DNA from: an uncultured Bacteroidales bacterium
Lineage (GTDB): Bacteria > Bacteroidota > Bacteroidia > Bacteroidales > Paludibacteraceae
Direction: 5' to 3'
Assembly (NCBI GenBank): GCA_934667275.1
Contig: CAKULK010000008.1
Span: 1 to 64,000 of the forward strand
DNA length: 64,000 bases
The translations under genes were made by a program, and so were the position numbers. Below, piece after piece: positions 53,016 to 61,678 of the stretch (position 1 is its first letter; the number at the start of each line of letters is the position of its first letter). The notes below the pieces were generated by a model. That model worked only from the letters and a program-made list of their open reading frames with translations, was not told where the DNA came from and searched no databases.

Positions 53016-54628
53016 AACTGCGTGTCCTCATACCATCCTTGATGGTGCTGGTACTTGCCAATGTGTTAGTTCAGCACCAAGTGGTGCGTTGGGACATGAC
53101 GGACGACAAACGCTATAGTTTGTCGGAACAAACAAAGACACTTCTGCAACAACTGACAGACGATGTGGATGTTACGTTGTATTTGCAGGGCGATTTGAAT
53201 AGCGGTTTCACCCGCTTGCGGCAGGCCACAGAGGAGTTGGTGGGCGAGATGGATGTATATGCGCGAGTGCCTGTCCGGCTGAGCATTTCAGAAGATGTTC
53301 CGCAGGGGCAGACGCCGACCGTTATTCATGAACGGACCCGCAAAGGACAGACGGCTCAGACGACGGTATATCCGTATGCATCAGTGAGTTACAAAGGAAA
53401 AAGCAGCGTGGTGAGCCTTCTGCGCAACAACAGAGGGTTGAGCGGCGAGGAGAACTTGAACTTGAGTGTAGAGAACTTGGAGTTTGCTTTCGTGGAGGCT
53501 CTGCGCGGTCTCACCCGGACGAAAGTGGAGAAAATTGCATTTTTGGAGGGACATGACGAGTTGCCAGAAGAGAATGTGTATGACTTGAGCCAAGCCTTAT
53601 CGCGCTACTACCAGATAGACCGCGGTACGTTGGGGACGGAAACAGGAGTGTTGGATGAATACAAAGTGGTGATTATTGCAGACCCGCAACGCCCGTTTTC
53701 GGACGAGGACAAGTATATCTTAGACCAATATCTGATGCAGGGCGGACACCTGTTGTGGGTGCTGAACGGGGTTCGATTTTCCTCGGACAACCTTTCTGCA
53801 CAAGGGACTACGCCGGTGATGCCATTAGACCTCAATGTGACGGATATGCTGTTCCGATACGGCGTGCGCGTGAACTCCGTGCTGGTGCAGGATATGCAGT
53901 GTCTGCCCGTTCCCGTGGATGTGTCAGCAGACCCCGAGAACCCAAATTGGCAGCCGATGTCGTGGACTTATGCACCTTTGTTGCTGACTTCGCAGGCATC
54001 GCCTATCACGCGAAACCTGATGCAAGTGAGTGCCACGATGGCATCAAGCCTTGATTTGGTGGGAGGCGAAGACGGGTTGCATAAGGAGATTCTGCTCGCC
54101 ACATCGTCGGCAAGCCGCATTACCAAGACACCCGCGGAAGTGGATTTGAGTTTCAGTGAGGACGATTCCGCAGACTATCCGTATTCGTATGTACCCGTTG
54201 CGGCGGTGGTGGAAGGGGTGTTCTCCTCATTATATGCGTATCAGATGCCGCCGGAAACGATAATGCCACATGCGGCGACGAAAAAAGAGAGTGTGCCGAC
54301 CAAACAGATAGTGGTGGCGGCGGGAAGCGTGATTCGCAACGAATGGCAGCAGGGGCGACCTGTGCCGTTGGGATATGACCGCTACACACGGACACAATTC
54401 GGCAACCGCGACTTCTTGGTGAATGCAGTACTCTATTTAGCAGATGATTCGGGGTGGATGTCGCTTAGGCAAAAAGAGGTGACGATGCGTCTGATAAACG
54501 ACCAACGTGCCCGCGACCAGCGTATTACGGCACAAGTGACAAGTATGGTGATACCCCTGATGTTGTTGGCACTCACAGGGGGAATAGTGTTTGGAGTCCG
54601 CAAACAGCGTTACACGAAGCAGCAATGA
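53012..54628 (+). CDS. gldG: GldG-like ABC-associated protein
   Basis: A 538-residue membrane-anchored protein with one helix at each end (about 7-24 and 505-525) and a large periplasmic ABC_transp_aux-type domain between them. Motifs include WDMTDDKRYSLSEQT, VEKIAFLEGHDELPEENVYD and KVVIIADPQRPFSDEDKYIL. In gliding Bacteroidota GldG works with the GldA ATPase and GldF permease. Neither is next to it here: the upstream neighbour is the PPIase and the downstream one a LysM protein. The start and end both use ATGA-type overlaps. Confidence 0.87.
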   Translation: MKLRVLIPSLMVLVLANVLVQHQVVRWDMTDDKRYSLSEQTKTLLQQLTDDVDVTLYLQGDLNSGFTRLRQATEELVGEMDVYARVPVRLSISEDVPQGQTPTVIHERTRKGQTAQTTVYPYASVSYKGKSSVVSLLRNNRGLSGEENLNLSVENLEFAFVEALRGLTRTKVEKIAFLEGHDELPEENVYDLSQALSRYYQIDRGTLGTETGVLDEYKVVIIADPQRPFSDEDKYILDQYLMQGGHLLWVLNGVRFSSDNLSAQGTTPVMPLDLNVTDMLFRYGVRVNSVLVQDMQCLPVPVDVSADPENPNWQPMSWTYAPLLLTSQASPITRNLMQVSATMASSLDLVGGEDGLHKEILLATSSASRITKTPAEVDLSFSEDDSADYPYSYVPVAAVVEGVFSSLYAYQMPPETIMPHAATKKESVPTKQIVVAAGSVIRNEWQQGRPVPLGYDRYTRTQFGNRDFLVNAVLYLADDSGWMSLRQKEVTMRLINDQRARDQRITAQVTSMVIPLMLLALTGGIVFGVRKQRYTKQQ

Positions 54629-56109
54629 AGAAAATAGCATATTTATTTCTGATTATCAGTACTTTAATGGTAAGTTCGGCGGCATTGGCGCAGGAAAACG
54701 GCGACTATCCGTTAGATACCATCAAAGGGAGGATTTATTACCGATACACCGTGGAAAAGAGTGTCGGTCTGTATCGTATCAGCGTCAATTTCAAGGTGTC
54801 GCAAGAGGAAATTCTGCGTGCCAACCCAGAGTTGCAGAAACGCGGATTGCGGTACGGGGAGGTGATTCTGATACCTGCACATGATGTCCAACCTATAACT
54901 ATCCTACAACCATCCACTAACAAATCCAAGCGAGTTTCCGCAGAGGAAAAAGAGTTTTCGCAGAAAGAGACTGCGGTAAAAAAAGAGGTGGTTCCTGCTA
55001 CTGAATTTGCGGCAGTTGCGGAAACGAATGATGTGGAGGCGGACGCAAAACAAGTGGCAGAGGATGTGCCTGAGACGATGTGGGTTGATGAAGAGCCGGC
55101 TATCCGGTTGGCGTACTTGTTGCCGTTTTATGCCAATGCGGTGAAACGTGACAAGAATATGGATCGATTCTACGATTTCTATGCAGGAGCACTTATTGCC
55201 ATTGATGAAGTGCAAGCCACGGGGCAGAAAGTGGAAGTGTTCACTTACGATGTGGAGAAGATAGATTGGAAAGTGAATAAGGCATTGCAAGATATTGAAA
55301 ATCATAATGTTGATGCAATAGTCGGTCCGGCTTATCCTCAACAAGTGGCATTGGCTTCGGCGTTTGCCAAGCGGAATAATATGTTGTTACTTGTGCCGTT
55401 CAGTTCGCAAGTGGAGGGATTGCAATCGAACCCGTATGTACTACAGTTCAATCCGTCTATAGAAGCAGAGGCGGACACGCTGGCGAGATACCTTGCGACG
55501 CGTGGCGATAATGTGCATTGCGTGCTGATTGAACCTCGTGAAAATGAAACTGTGCCTGCCAGTATCGCCGCATTGCACAAGGCTTTGAAGACTCACCAAG
55601 TGCCTACATCCACCATTTCGTTGCATACCATTTTGGCAGATTCATTGGACGGAGTGTTGCGCCCGAATGCGGAGAATATCTTTGTATTCAATACGGAAAA
55701 ATACACCAATTTGCAGGCGGTAACGCCTCATTTACAGGCACTTGTGAGCCGTTATCAAGTGACATTGTTCTCCCACTATTCGTGGCAGAAAGAGCGTATT
55801 GTGCTACCTCAGATTTATACTTCGGTATTTGCCCAACTACCCAATATCCCAGAGCATTATGAGGAGGATTATCAACGTTATTTCAATCATACGCTGGCAT
55901 CCACGCACCCCCGGTTTGATTTGTTGGGATATGACTTGACGCGCCATTTGCTGCATATTCTCACTGCTCTGCAGAACAGGACAGAACGGGAAGAGTATCA
56001 GACAATTACGAATGATATTTACTATGGTGCGCAATGTAATATCCATTATGAGCAGGTGAGTCCGAAAGGCGGGTATGAGAACCACAACATCTATGTGATT
56101 CGCCGATGA
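54625..56109 (+). CDS. LysM plus periplasmic-binding-protein fold protein
   Basis: A 494-residue exported protein. After the signal peptide (MKKIAYLFLIISTLMVSSAA), a LysM-like domain (about 38-85: YYRYTVEKSVGLYRISVNFK, then EILRANPELQ) should bind peptidoglycan. A charged linker (about 88-155) follows, then a type 1 periplasmic-binding fold (IRLAYLLPFYANAV, DAIVGPAYPQQVALASAF, ending NDIYYGAQCNIHYEQ). Such proteins are common in Bacteroidota; their ligand is not known. Part of the linker is encoded by the 11-bp repeat at 54892. Confidence 0.82.
   Translation: MKKIAYLFLIISTLMVSSAALAQENGDYPLDTIKGRIYYRYTVEKSVGLYRISVNFKVSQEEILRANPELQKRGLRYGEVILIPAHDVQPITILQPSTNKSKRVSAEEKEFSQKETAVKKEVVPATEFAAVAETNDVEADAKQVAEDVPETMWVDEEPAIRLAYLLPFYANAVKRDKNMDRFYDFYAGALIAIDEVQATGQKVEVFTYDVEKIDWKVNKALQDIENHNVDAIVGPAYPQQVALASAFAKRNNMLLLVPFSSQVEGLQSNPYVLQFNPSIEAEADTLARYLATRGDNVHCVLIEPRENETVPASIAALHKALKTHQVPTSTISLHTILADSLDGVLRPNAENIFVFNTEKYTNLQAVTPHLQALVSRYQVTLFSHYSWQKERIVLPQIYTSVFAQLPNIPEHYEEDYQRYFNHTLASTHPRFDLLGYDLTRHLLHILTALQNRTEREEYQTITNDIYYGAQCNIHYEQVSPKGGYENHNIYVIRR
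54892..54924. repeat. 11-bp-period repeat inside the LysM-protein linker
   Basis: CCTATAACTAT (54892), CCTACAACCAT (54903) and the decayed CCACTAACAAA (54914). It is the reverse complement of the TTATAGGATAG family found in ispD. Confidence 0.65.
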
Positions 56110-56774
56110 TGCAGAAACGCCACATATTAGTGTGGGTGGTGCTGGCATCGTGTGCGCTGTTGTCGGCGCAACCCCGACTCCGGCAGCCAGAGATATATGT
56201 GGGCGCATATGCGGGTGCTTTGGCTTCTATGGTGCATTTTTCGCCGACAGTGGAAGGGATTAGTGCTTTGACTTCGCCCATTACTCCGAACGGGGGATTG
56301 GTGTTCCGGTATGCGGGGCATAAAGTGTGTGCGCTGCAGGTGGAAGTGAACTATATGCAACGCGGCTGGCATGAGAAGACTGATGAGGGGCAAGAATATC
56401 TGCGCCAACTGCACTACATTGAGGTGCCGCTGCTGACGCATTTGTATTTCGGCGGGCAACATTTCCGCGGTTTTTTGAATATCGGACCGCAGGTAGGATA
56501 TTGTGTGAAGGATGTTGCACAGGGACCTTTGATAGAGGTGGAAGCCCCTCAGTATCAGCCGATCCAGAACCGTTTTGATTGGGGATTAGCGGGCGGATTG
56601 GGCATGTACTACAGGACAAATCGTGCGGGACTATTTCAGTTGGAAGCGCGGTTCAACTATAGTTTGGGCGGCATATTCAAGACGAGCAAAACAGACTACT
56701 TCAGCCAGGCAAATTCGATGAATTTGAGTTTGAACCTCGCCTATTTGTGGGAGATAAAACGTGTGCGGAAATGA
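56106..56774 (+). CDS. PorT-family outer-membrane beta-barrel protein
   Basis: A 222-residue exported small barrel. The signal peptide (HILVWVVLASCALLSAQ) is followed by EIYVGAYAGALASMVHFSP and strands such as LQVEVNYMQRGWHE, HYIEVPLLTHLYF and FLNIGPQVGYCVK, typical of PorT (PF13568-like). PorT is needed for type IX secretion in Porphyromonas, but this fold has many members. It overlaps the LysM gene by four bases. Confidence 0.82.
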   Translation: MMQKRHILVWVVLASCALLSAQPRLRQPEIYVGAYAGALASMVHFSPTVEGISALTSPITPNGGLVFRYAGHKVCALQVEVNYMQRGWHEKTDEGQEYLRQLHYIEVPLLTHLYFGGQHFRGFLNIGPQVGYCVKDVAQGPLIEVEAPQYQPIQNRFDWGLAGGLGMYYRTNRAGLFQLEARFNYSLGGIFKTSKTDYFSQANSMNLSLNLAYLWEIKRVRK

Positions 56775-57772
56775 CGTATTTAGTACTACGATTCAGTTCG
56801 TTGGGCAATGTGGCGATGAGCGTTCCCGTCATTACGTCGCTTAGCCGCCGTTATCCGAATGACCGCTTTGTGGTAGTGGCGCGGAACCGTTTGGCAGCGA
56901 TGTTCTACGGTCTTCCGAATGTGCTGTTTCATGAGGTGGATTTTCAAGGCGGGGTAAAGTCGATATTGCGGATATATCACGAATTGCGCAGTTACCACAT
57001 TGATGCAGTAGTGGACTTGCAGGACAATTTGCGTTCATACGTGTTGCGCAACTTGTTCCGGTTGCAGAAGAAACCTGTTTATGTGATTAACTATGGCAGA
57101 AATGAAAAGCGTCATTTCATTCGCCGCGGCTACAAACATTGTGCGCCCCTGAAAACAGAGTTTCAACGCTACGCCGAGACGTTTAGGCAGGCAGGGCTGC
57201 AAACGGACAATGATTTTACTGCCATACCCGTGAATATGGAAGCCCAACAGGCTGTATTTCAACACTTTGGGCAGAAAGACGGGCATTGGATAGGCATAGC
57301 TCCTTTCGCCAAAAACAGGAGCAATATGGTGCCTTTTCGCACTACAAAAGAGGTGATTGCCCATTATAGCCGTTTGCCTCGCGCGCGCGTATATTTATTT
57401 GGTGCGGGGCGTATAGAATGCGAGATGTTGCGCCAGTGGGCGAGCATTTTCCCCAATGTGGTGAGTGTGGCAGGGCAGTTGCCCTTGGAGGAGGAGTTGG
57501 AACTGATGCGCATGCTGGATGTGATTGTGGGAATGGACTCTGCCAACCAGCATTTAGGAGCCCTTGTAGGCATCCGTACTATCAGTATCTGGTGCGGAAC
57601 TCACCCCAATATGGGTTTCTCGGCTTGGAAACAAGCCCCGAAAGATATGCTGCAAACCAATCTGAGTTGCCGTCCTTGCACGATACACGGCACGAAAAAG
57701 TGTAAATATCATAACTTCGCCTGCACGGATATTCCTGTGCGGCAAATTGTAGAACTGATTGATAATCAATAA
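56771..57772 (+). CDS. GT9 (heptosyltransferase-like) glycosyltransferase
   Basis: A 333-residue GT9 enzyme. The start at 56771 (MTYLVLRFSSLGNVAMSVPV) overlaps the upstream stop as ATGA; the frame continues to 56747 inside the barrel gene. The first loop FSSLGNVAM, IAPFAKNRSNMVPFR and the donor site DVIVGMDSANQHLGALVG are typical. A late CRPCTIHGTKKCKYHNFAC cysteine cluster is seen in this group. It likely extends the LPS core. Confidence 0.9.
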   Translation: MTYLVLRFSSLGNVAMSVPVITSLSRRYPNDRFVVVARNRLAAMFYGLPNVLFHEVDFQGGVKSILRIYHELRSYHIDAVVDLQDNLRSYVLRNLFRLQKKPVYVINYGRNEKRHFIRRGYKHCAPLKTEFQRYAETFRQAGLQTDNDFTAIPVNMEAQQAVFQHFGQKDGHWIGIAPFAKNRSNMVPFRTTKEVIAHYSRLPRARVYLFGAGRIECEMLRQWASIFPNVVSVAGQLPLEEELELMRMLDVIVGMDSANQHLGALVGIRTISIWCGTHPNMGFSAWKQAPKDMLQTNLSCRPCTIHGTKKCKYHNFACTDIPVRQIVELIDNQ

Positions 57773-57776
57773 TAAA

Positions 57777-58544
57777 ATGGGAAAAATCATATCATTAGCC
57801 AATCAAAAAGGCGGTGTGGGTAAGACAACAACTGCCATCAACCTGTCGGCAGCATTGGCCGCAGAGGGCAAACGTGTGCTGCTGGTTGATGCAGATCCTC
57901 AGGCAAATGCTTCGTCGGGTTTGGGCGTTGAAATCCGCGATTTGGACAAGACAATCTATGAATGTTTAGTGAACGGCATAGACCCCCATACCGCCATCAT
58001 CTCCACATCGGTGCAGAATTTGGATTTGATACCATCGCATATCGATTTGGTTGGTGCCGAGATAGAAATGCTCAATATTAACGACCGTGAGAAGTTGCTT
58101 AAGGGTATTTTGTCTGCATTGCGTGCTGAATATGACTATATTCTGATTGACTGTTCGCCCTCTTTGGGACTGATTACCATCAATGCCCTTACTGCCAGTG
58201 ACAGCGTGATTATTCCCGTACAGTGCGAGTTTTTTGCGTTGGAGGGAATTGCCAAGTTGCTGAATACGATAAAGATAATCAAATCGAATCTGAATCCGTC
58301 GCTGCGCATAGAGGGCTTTTTGCTGACGATGTATGATGCGCGTTTGTGCTTGTCGCGCCAAGTTCATGACGAGGTGCGCCGTCACTTCGGCGATTTGGCT
58401 TTCGACACCGTTATCGGGCGTAATGTGCGTTTGAGCGAGGCCCCGAGTCATGGTATGTCGGTGATTGAATACGACCGCAACAGCAAGGGGGCAAAGAACT
58501 ATATCAATTTGGCGAAAGAACTGATAAGGAGGAGTGAGGCATGA
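57777..58544 (+). CDS. parA: Chromosome partitioning ATPase ParA (Soj)
   Basis: A 255-residue Walker-type ATPase that moves or positions ParB-parS complexes. The start at 57777 is MGKIISLANQKGGVGKTTTA; the deviant Walker A KGGVGKTTT is diagnostic. VDADPQANASSGLG, DYILIDCSPSLG and RNVRLSEAPSHGMSVIEYD follow. The frame runs back to 57759, but the ATG at 57777 fits the family. Its stop overlaps parB. Confidence 0.95.
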   Translation: MGKIISLANQKGGVGKTTTAINLSAALAAEGKRVLLVDADPQANASSGLGVEIRDLDKTIYECLVNGIDPHTAIISTSVQNLDLIPSHIDLVGAEIEMLNINDREKLLKGILSALRAEYDYILIDCSPSLGLITINALTASDSVIIPVQCEFFALEGIAKLLNTIKIIKSNLNPSLRIEGFLLTMYDARLCLSRQVHDEVRRHFGDLAFDTVIGRNVRLSEAPSHGMSVIEYDRNSKGAKNYINLAKELIRRSEA

Positions 58545-59365
58545 AAAAGACAACAGGTTTAGGACGCGGTCTGGACGCGTTGATTGACACTACTCATGTG
58601 TCCACGGGCGGGTCTTCGTCCATCAATGAGATTCCATTGGCAAAGATATATGCCAATCCGGACCAGCCTCGTCATACTTTTGATGAAGAGACCTTGAATG
58701 AGTTGGCGCAATCCATTAAAGAACACGGAGTTATATCTCCGATAACTTTGCGCAAGGACAATGACAATCACTATATGATTATTGCCGGTGAGCGTCGTTT
58801 CCGTGCGGCTAAGTTGGCGGGGTTGGATGCCATTCCTGCTTATATCCGTACCGCCAAAGATGAGCAGGTGATGGAATGGGCTCTTATTGAGAATATCCAG
58901 CGTGAAGACCTGGATGCCATTGAGATAGCATTGGCTTATCAGCGTCTGATGGACGATTATCAATTGACTCAGGAGCAGATGTCGGAGCGTGTGGGCAAGA
59001 AACGTGCAACGGTGGCGAACTATGTCCGTTTGCTGAAGCTTCCTGCCGAGATACAACTTGGCATCAAGGAGAAAAAGATAGATATGGGGCATGCCCGTGC
59101 GATTTTGGGGTCGCCATCGCCGGAGCAACAACTCTCCATATACAAGCGTATTCTTCAGAATGGTCTCTCTGTCCGACGTGTGGAAGAGATGGTGAGTGCC
59201 ACGAAACCTGCTAAGAGTGAGAAAAAAGAGAAGGCGGACTATTCCGAGCAACAGAGTTTGTTGAGTACTCGTTTGGGGAGGGATGTGAAGATAGCGGGAC
59301 ATCGTCTGACTATCACTTTCCGCAATGAGGACGAACTGAATGAAATCATTCAACGACTGAGTTGA
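58541..59365 (+). CDS. parB: Chromosome partitioning protein ParB (Spo0J)
   Basis: A 274-residue CTP-dependent DNA clamp that loads at parS. GLGRGLDALI starts the protein, PLAKIYANPDQPR is the N-terminal box, GERRFRAAKLAG (box 2) is the CTP-binding motif, then IENIQREDLDAIE and the helix-turn-helix KKRATVANYVRLLKLP. No perfect parS was found in this window. Confidence 0.95.
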   Translation: MKKTTGLGRGLDALIDTTHVSTGGSSSINEIPLAKIYANPDQPRHTFDEETLNELAQSIKEHGVISPITLRKDNDNHYMIIAGERRFRAAKLAGLDAIPAYIRTAKDEQVMEWALIENIQREDLDAIEIALAYQRLMDDYQLTQEQMSERVGKKRATVANYVRLLKLPAEIQLGIKEKKIDMGHARAILGSPSPEQQLSIYKRILQNGLSVRRVEEMVSATKPAKSEKKEKADYSEQQSLLSTRLGRDVKIAGHRLTITFRNEDELNEIIQRLS

Positions 59366-60033
59366 AGAGACTGATTATCATATTGTTATTGTTCTATTCG
59401 GGGATACTATGCGCACAGCAGACGGCTGACAGCGTTGCCGTTGTCTCCGATGTTCCGCAGATGACATTGGCGGCCAACGATACTCTGGGGCTGACACCGG
59501 CAGAAATAGACCGTTTGTTTTGGAAACCGGATCCCGTGCGTGCCGTGTGGTTGGGGGCATTGGTTCCCGGTTTGGGGCAAATCTATAACCGCAGTTATTG
59601 GAAACTGCCCATTGTGTATGGCGGCCTGATGGGTTGTACTTATGCCATTACGTGGAACAGTACGCAATACGCGGGTTATAAGGGGGCCTATCGCGACTTG
59701 TACTATGACATTCAGAACGGTGCTGTGTCCGATGATGCCTCCAAATCTTACAATGCCATTCTGCCTACGGGGTACACGATTGAACGTATGGGAGGGGCTG
59801 AGGCGTACCGCAACAGGCTGAATGAATGGCAAAACTCTTCGCGGCGTTATCGCGACATATCGATTCTGGCAACGGTGCTGGTATATGCACTCACATTGGT
59901 GGATGCATACGTGGATGCCCAGTTGTTTGATTTTGACATTTCTACCGACCTCAGTTTGAATGTCAGCCCCCAGTTGTACTACGATTTGCAGAACCAGCGT
60001 TCTGCCGAAGTGAAACTTGCAATCACCTTTTGA
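59362..60033 (+). CDS. DUF5683 membrane protein
   Basis: A 223-residue protein with a signal peptide (LIIILLLFYSGILCAQ) and the DUF5683 core WLGALVPGLGQIYNRSYWKL (about 65-85), then a helix near 85-100 and another at about 170-190. It starts with TTG, overlapping the parB stop. The gene commonly sits behind parAB in Bacteroidota, which suggests a link to envelope growth or division. Function unknown. Confidence 0.8.
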   Translation: MKRLIIILLLFYSGILCAQQTADSVAVVSDVPQMTLAANDTLGLTPAEIDRLFWKPDPVRAVWLGALVPGLGQIYNRSYWKLPIVYGGLMGCTYAITWNSTQYAGYKGAYRDLYYDIQNGAVSDDASKSYNAILPTGYTIERMGGAEAYRNRLNEWQNSSRRYRDISILATVLVYALTLVDAYVDAQLFDFDISTDLSLNVSPQLYYDLQNQRSAEVKLAITF

Positions 60034-61338
60034 ATGAGAAAAAAACTAATTATACTATTCCTATTTTCAGTTGTATGTGCTGTTGCGCAAGAACCTATGG
60101 CAGTTGTTGAAACTGCTGCCAATACAGATTCCGTATTGGTTGCCGACACCGTATCGGTCGCCGATTTGAATATGGCGACAGACTCTGCATTACAGGCGGA
60201 TACTATTCAAGATATTCCGGTTTATTTCGATGAAGCATTGGCGTGGTTAGATACTATTGAATGCACTTCCGATACGCTGATTACTGATTTGCCTGATTCT
60301 GTGTACAAGGCTCGTTTACAGGCACTTCCGTTTGTGATAGAGGTGCCGTATAATGCTGTGGTGCGTAACTATATTTTGCGTTATATCAAGCATAGTCCGC
60401 GCCAAGTGGCGAGTTTGCAACGGCGTTCCACCTACTACTTCCCGATGTTTCAAGATATTCTGGCACGTTACGGCTTGCCTTATGAACTTTGCTATTTGCC
60501 AGTCATTGAGTCGGCACTCAATCCTCAGGCACATTCGCCGGTAGGAGCAGCAGGACTATGGCAAATCATGCCTTCGACGGGAAAGAAATACGGGCTGGAA
60601 ATCAACTCATTGGTGGATGAACGTATGGACCCTGTTCGTTCCACAGAGGCGGCATGCCGCTTTTTGGGGGCATTGTACAATATCTTCGGTGATTGGAACC
60701 TTGTGATTGCTGCATACAACTGCGGTCCCGGGAATGTGAATAAAGCCATTCACCGTGCCGGCGGGAAACGTGATTTCTGGAGTATATATCCATATTTGCC
60801 CAAGGAAACGCGTGGCTATCTACCTATTTTTGTGGCAGCGGCTTATGCCATGAATTATGCCGAACTGCATGGTATATGTCCTGCACCTGCTGAGTATCCG
60901 ATGAATACCGACACTATTTATACGGATAAGCGTCAGCACTTGAAGCAAATATCCGAGAATCTCAATATAAACATCACCGACCTTCGTAAATTGAATCCTC
61001 AGTATGCACGCGATATTCTGCCCGGTGGTAAGATGTATGCCTTGTGCCTCCCTATTGAAAAAACAGGGCAGTATATTGATAATCAGGATACTATCCTTGC
61101 TTATCAGGCCAAGGAACTGATTTATAACCGCAGGGCTGAGATTGATATTCTGCAGAAGACATCGGTCAATGGCGGTTACTCCGTGAATGGTGTAACCTAT
61201 TATAAAGTTAAATCAGGCGATACATTGAGTGGCATTGCCAAGAAGTTCCGTGTCAGCGTGAAACAACTAAAGGCATGGAACGGGTTGAAGTCGGATATGA
61301 TACGTCCCGGGCAAAAACTGCGTATCGGTGTGGCTTGA
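60034..61338 (+). CDS. MltD-like lytic transglycosylase with LysM
   Basis: A 434-residue exported murein hydrolase. The signal peptide is followed by a low-complexity region. The SLT-type domain (about 145-275) has the catalytic glutamate in CYLPVIESALNPQAHSPVGA and the AGLWQIMPSTGKKYGL and AYNCGPGNVNKAI motifs. There is one weak LysM near 305 and a clear C-terminal LysM (YYKVKSGDTLSGIAKKF, about 388-432). It cleaves glycan strands between MurNAc and GlcNAc. It starts directly after the DUF5683 stop. Confidence 0.93.
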   Translation: MRKKLIILFLFSVVCAVAQEPMAVVETAANTDSVLVADTVSVADLNMATDSALQADTIQDIPVYFDEALAWLDTIECTSDTLITDLPDSVYKARLQALPFVIEVPYNAVVRNYILRYIKHSPRQVASLQRRSTYYFPMFQDILARYGLPYELCYLPVIESALNPQAHSPVGAAGLWQIMPSTGKKYGLEINSLVDERMDPVRSTEAACRFLGALYNIFGDWNLVIAAYNCGPGNVNKAIHRAGGKRDFWSIYPYLPKETRGYLPIFVAAAYAMNYAELHGICPAPAEYPMNTDTIYTDKRQHLKQISENLNINITDLRKLNPQYARDILPGGKMYALCLPIEKTGQYIDNQDTILAYQAKELIYNRRAEIDILQKTSVNGGYSVNGVTYYKVKSGDTLSGIAKKFRVSVKQLKAWNGLKSDMIRPGQKLRIGVA

Positions 61339-61347
61339 TGATCAGTT

Positions 61348-61671
61348 ATGGATACTCAAAAGATATACTACTCTCTTTCCGAAGTACAGGAAATGACAGG
61401 ATTGCCTGTGTCCACATTGCGCTATTGGGAATCACGCTTTGCGGAACTGTCGCCGCGGAAAGACGGTCATGGTAACCGCTATTACACGGAGGCAGATATT
61501 CGTCTTATCAAACGAATTGCCTATTTGCGTGATGAATTGCACATCACACGTATAGAGGCTATCCGCAATGAGTTGCACCGTGACGAGAAACAGACTGATG
61601 TCCGTCAGCGTGCCACTGAGATTCTTCGCCGCGCACGTCAGGATTTGATAGCTATCCGTGCTCAAATCTAA
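61348..61671 (+). CDS. MerR-family transcriptional regulator
   Basis: A 107-residue protein that is almost only the MerR winged-helix domain: YYSLSEVQEMTGLPVSTLRY, then WESRFAELSPRKDGHGNRYY and ADIRLIKRIAYL. A short C-terminal helix (QRATEILRRARQDL) probably dimerises. No metal-binding cysteines or ligand domain are present, so it may be constitutive or architectural. It lies seven bases before uvrB. Confidence 0.88.
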   Translation: MDTQKIYYSLSEVQEMTGLPVSTLRYWESRFAELSPRKDGHGNRYYTEADIRLIKRIAYLRDELHITRIEAIRNELHRDEKQTDVRQRATEILRRARQDLIAIRAQI

Positions 61672-61678
61672 ATCCGAT

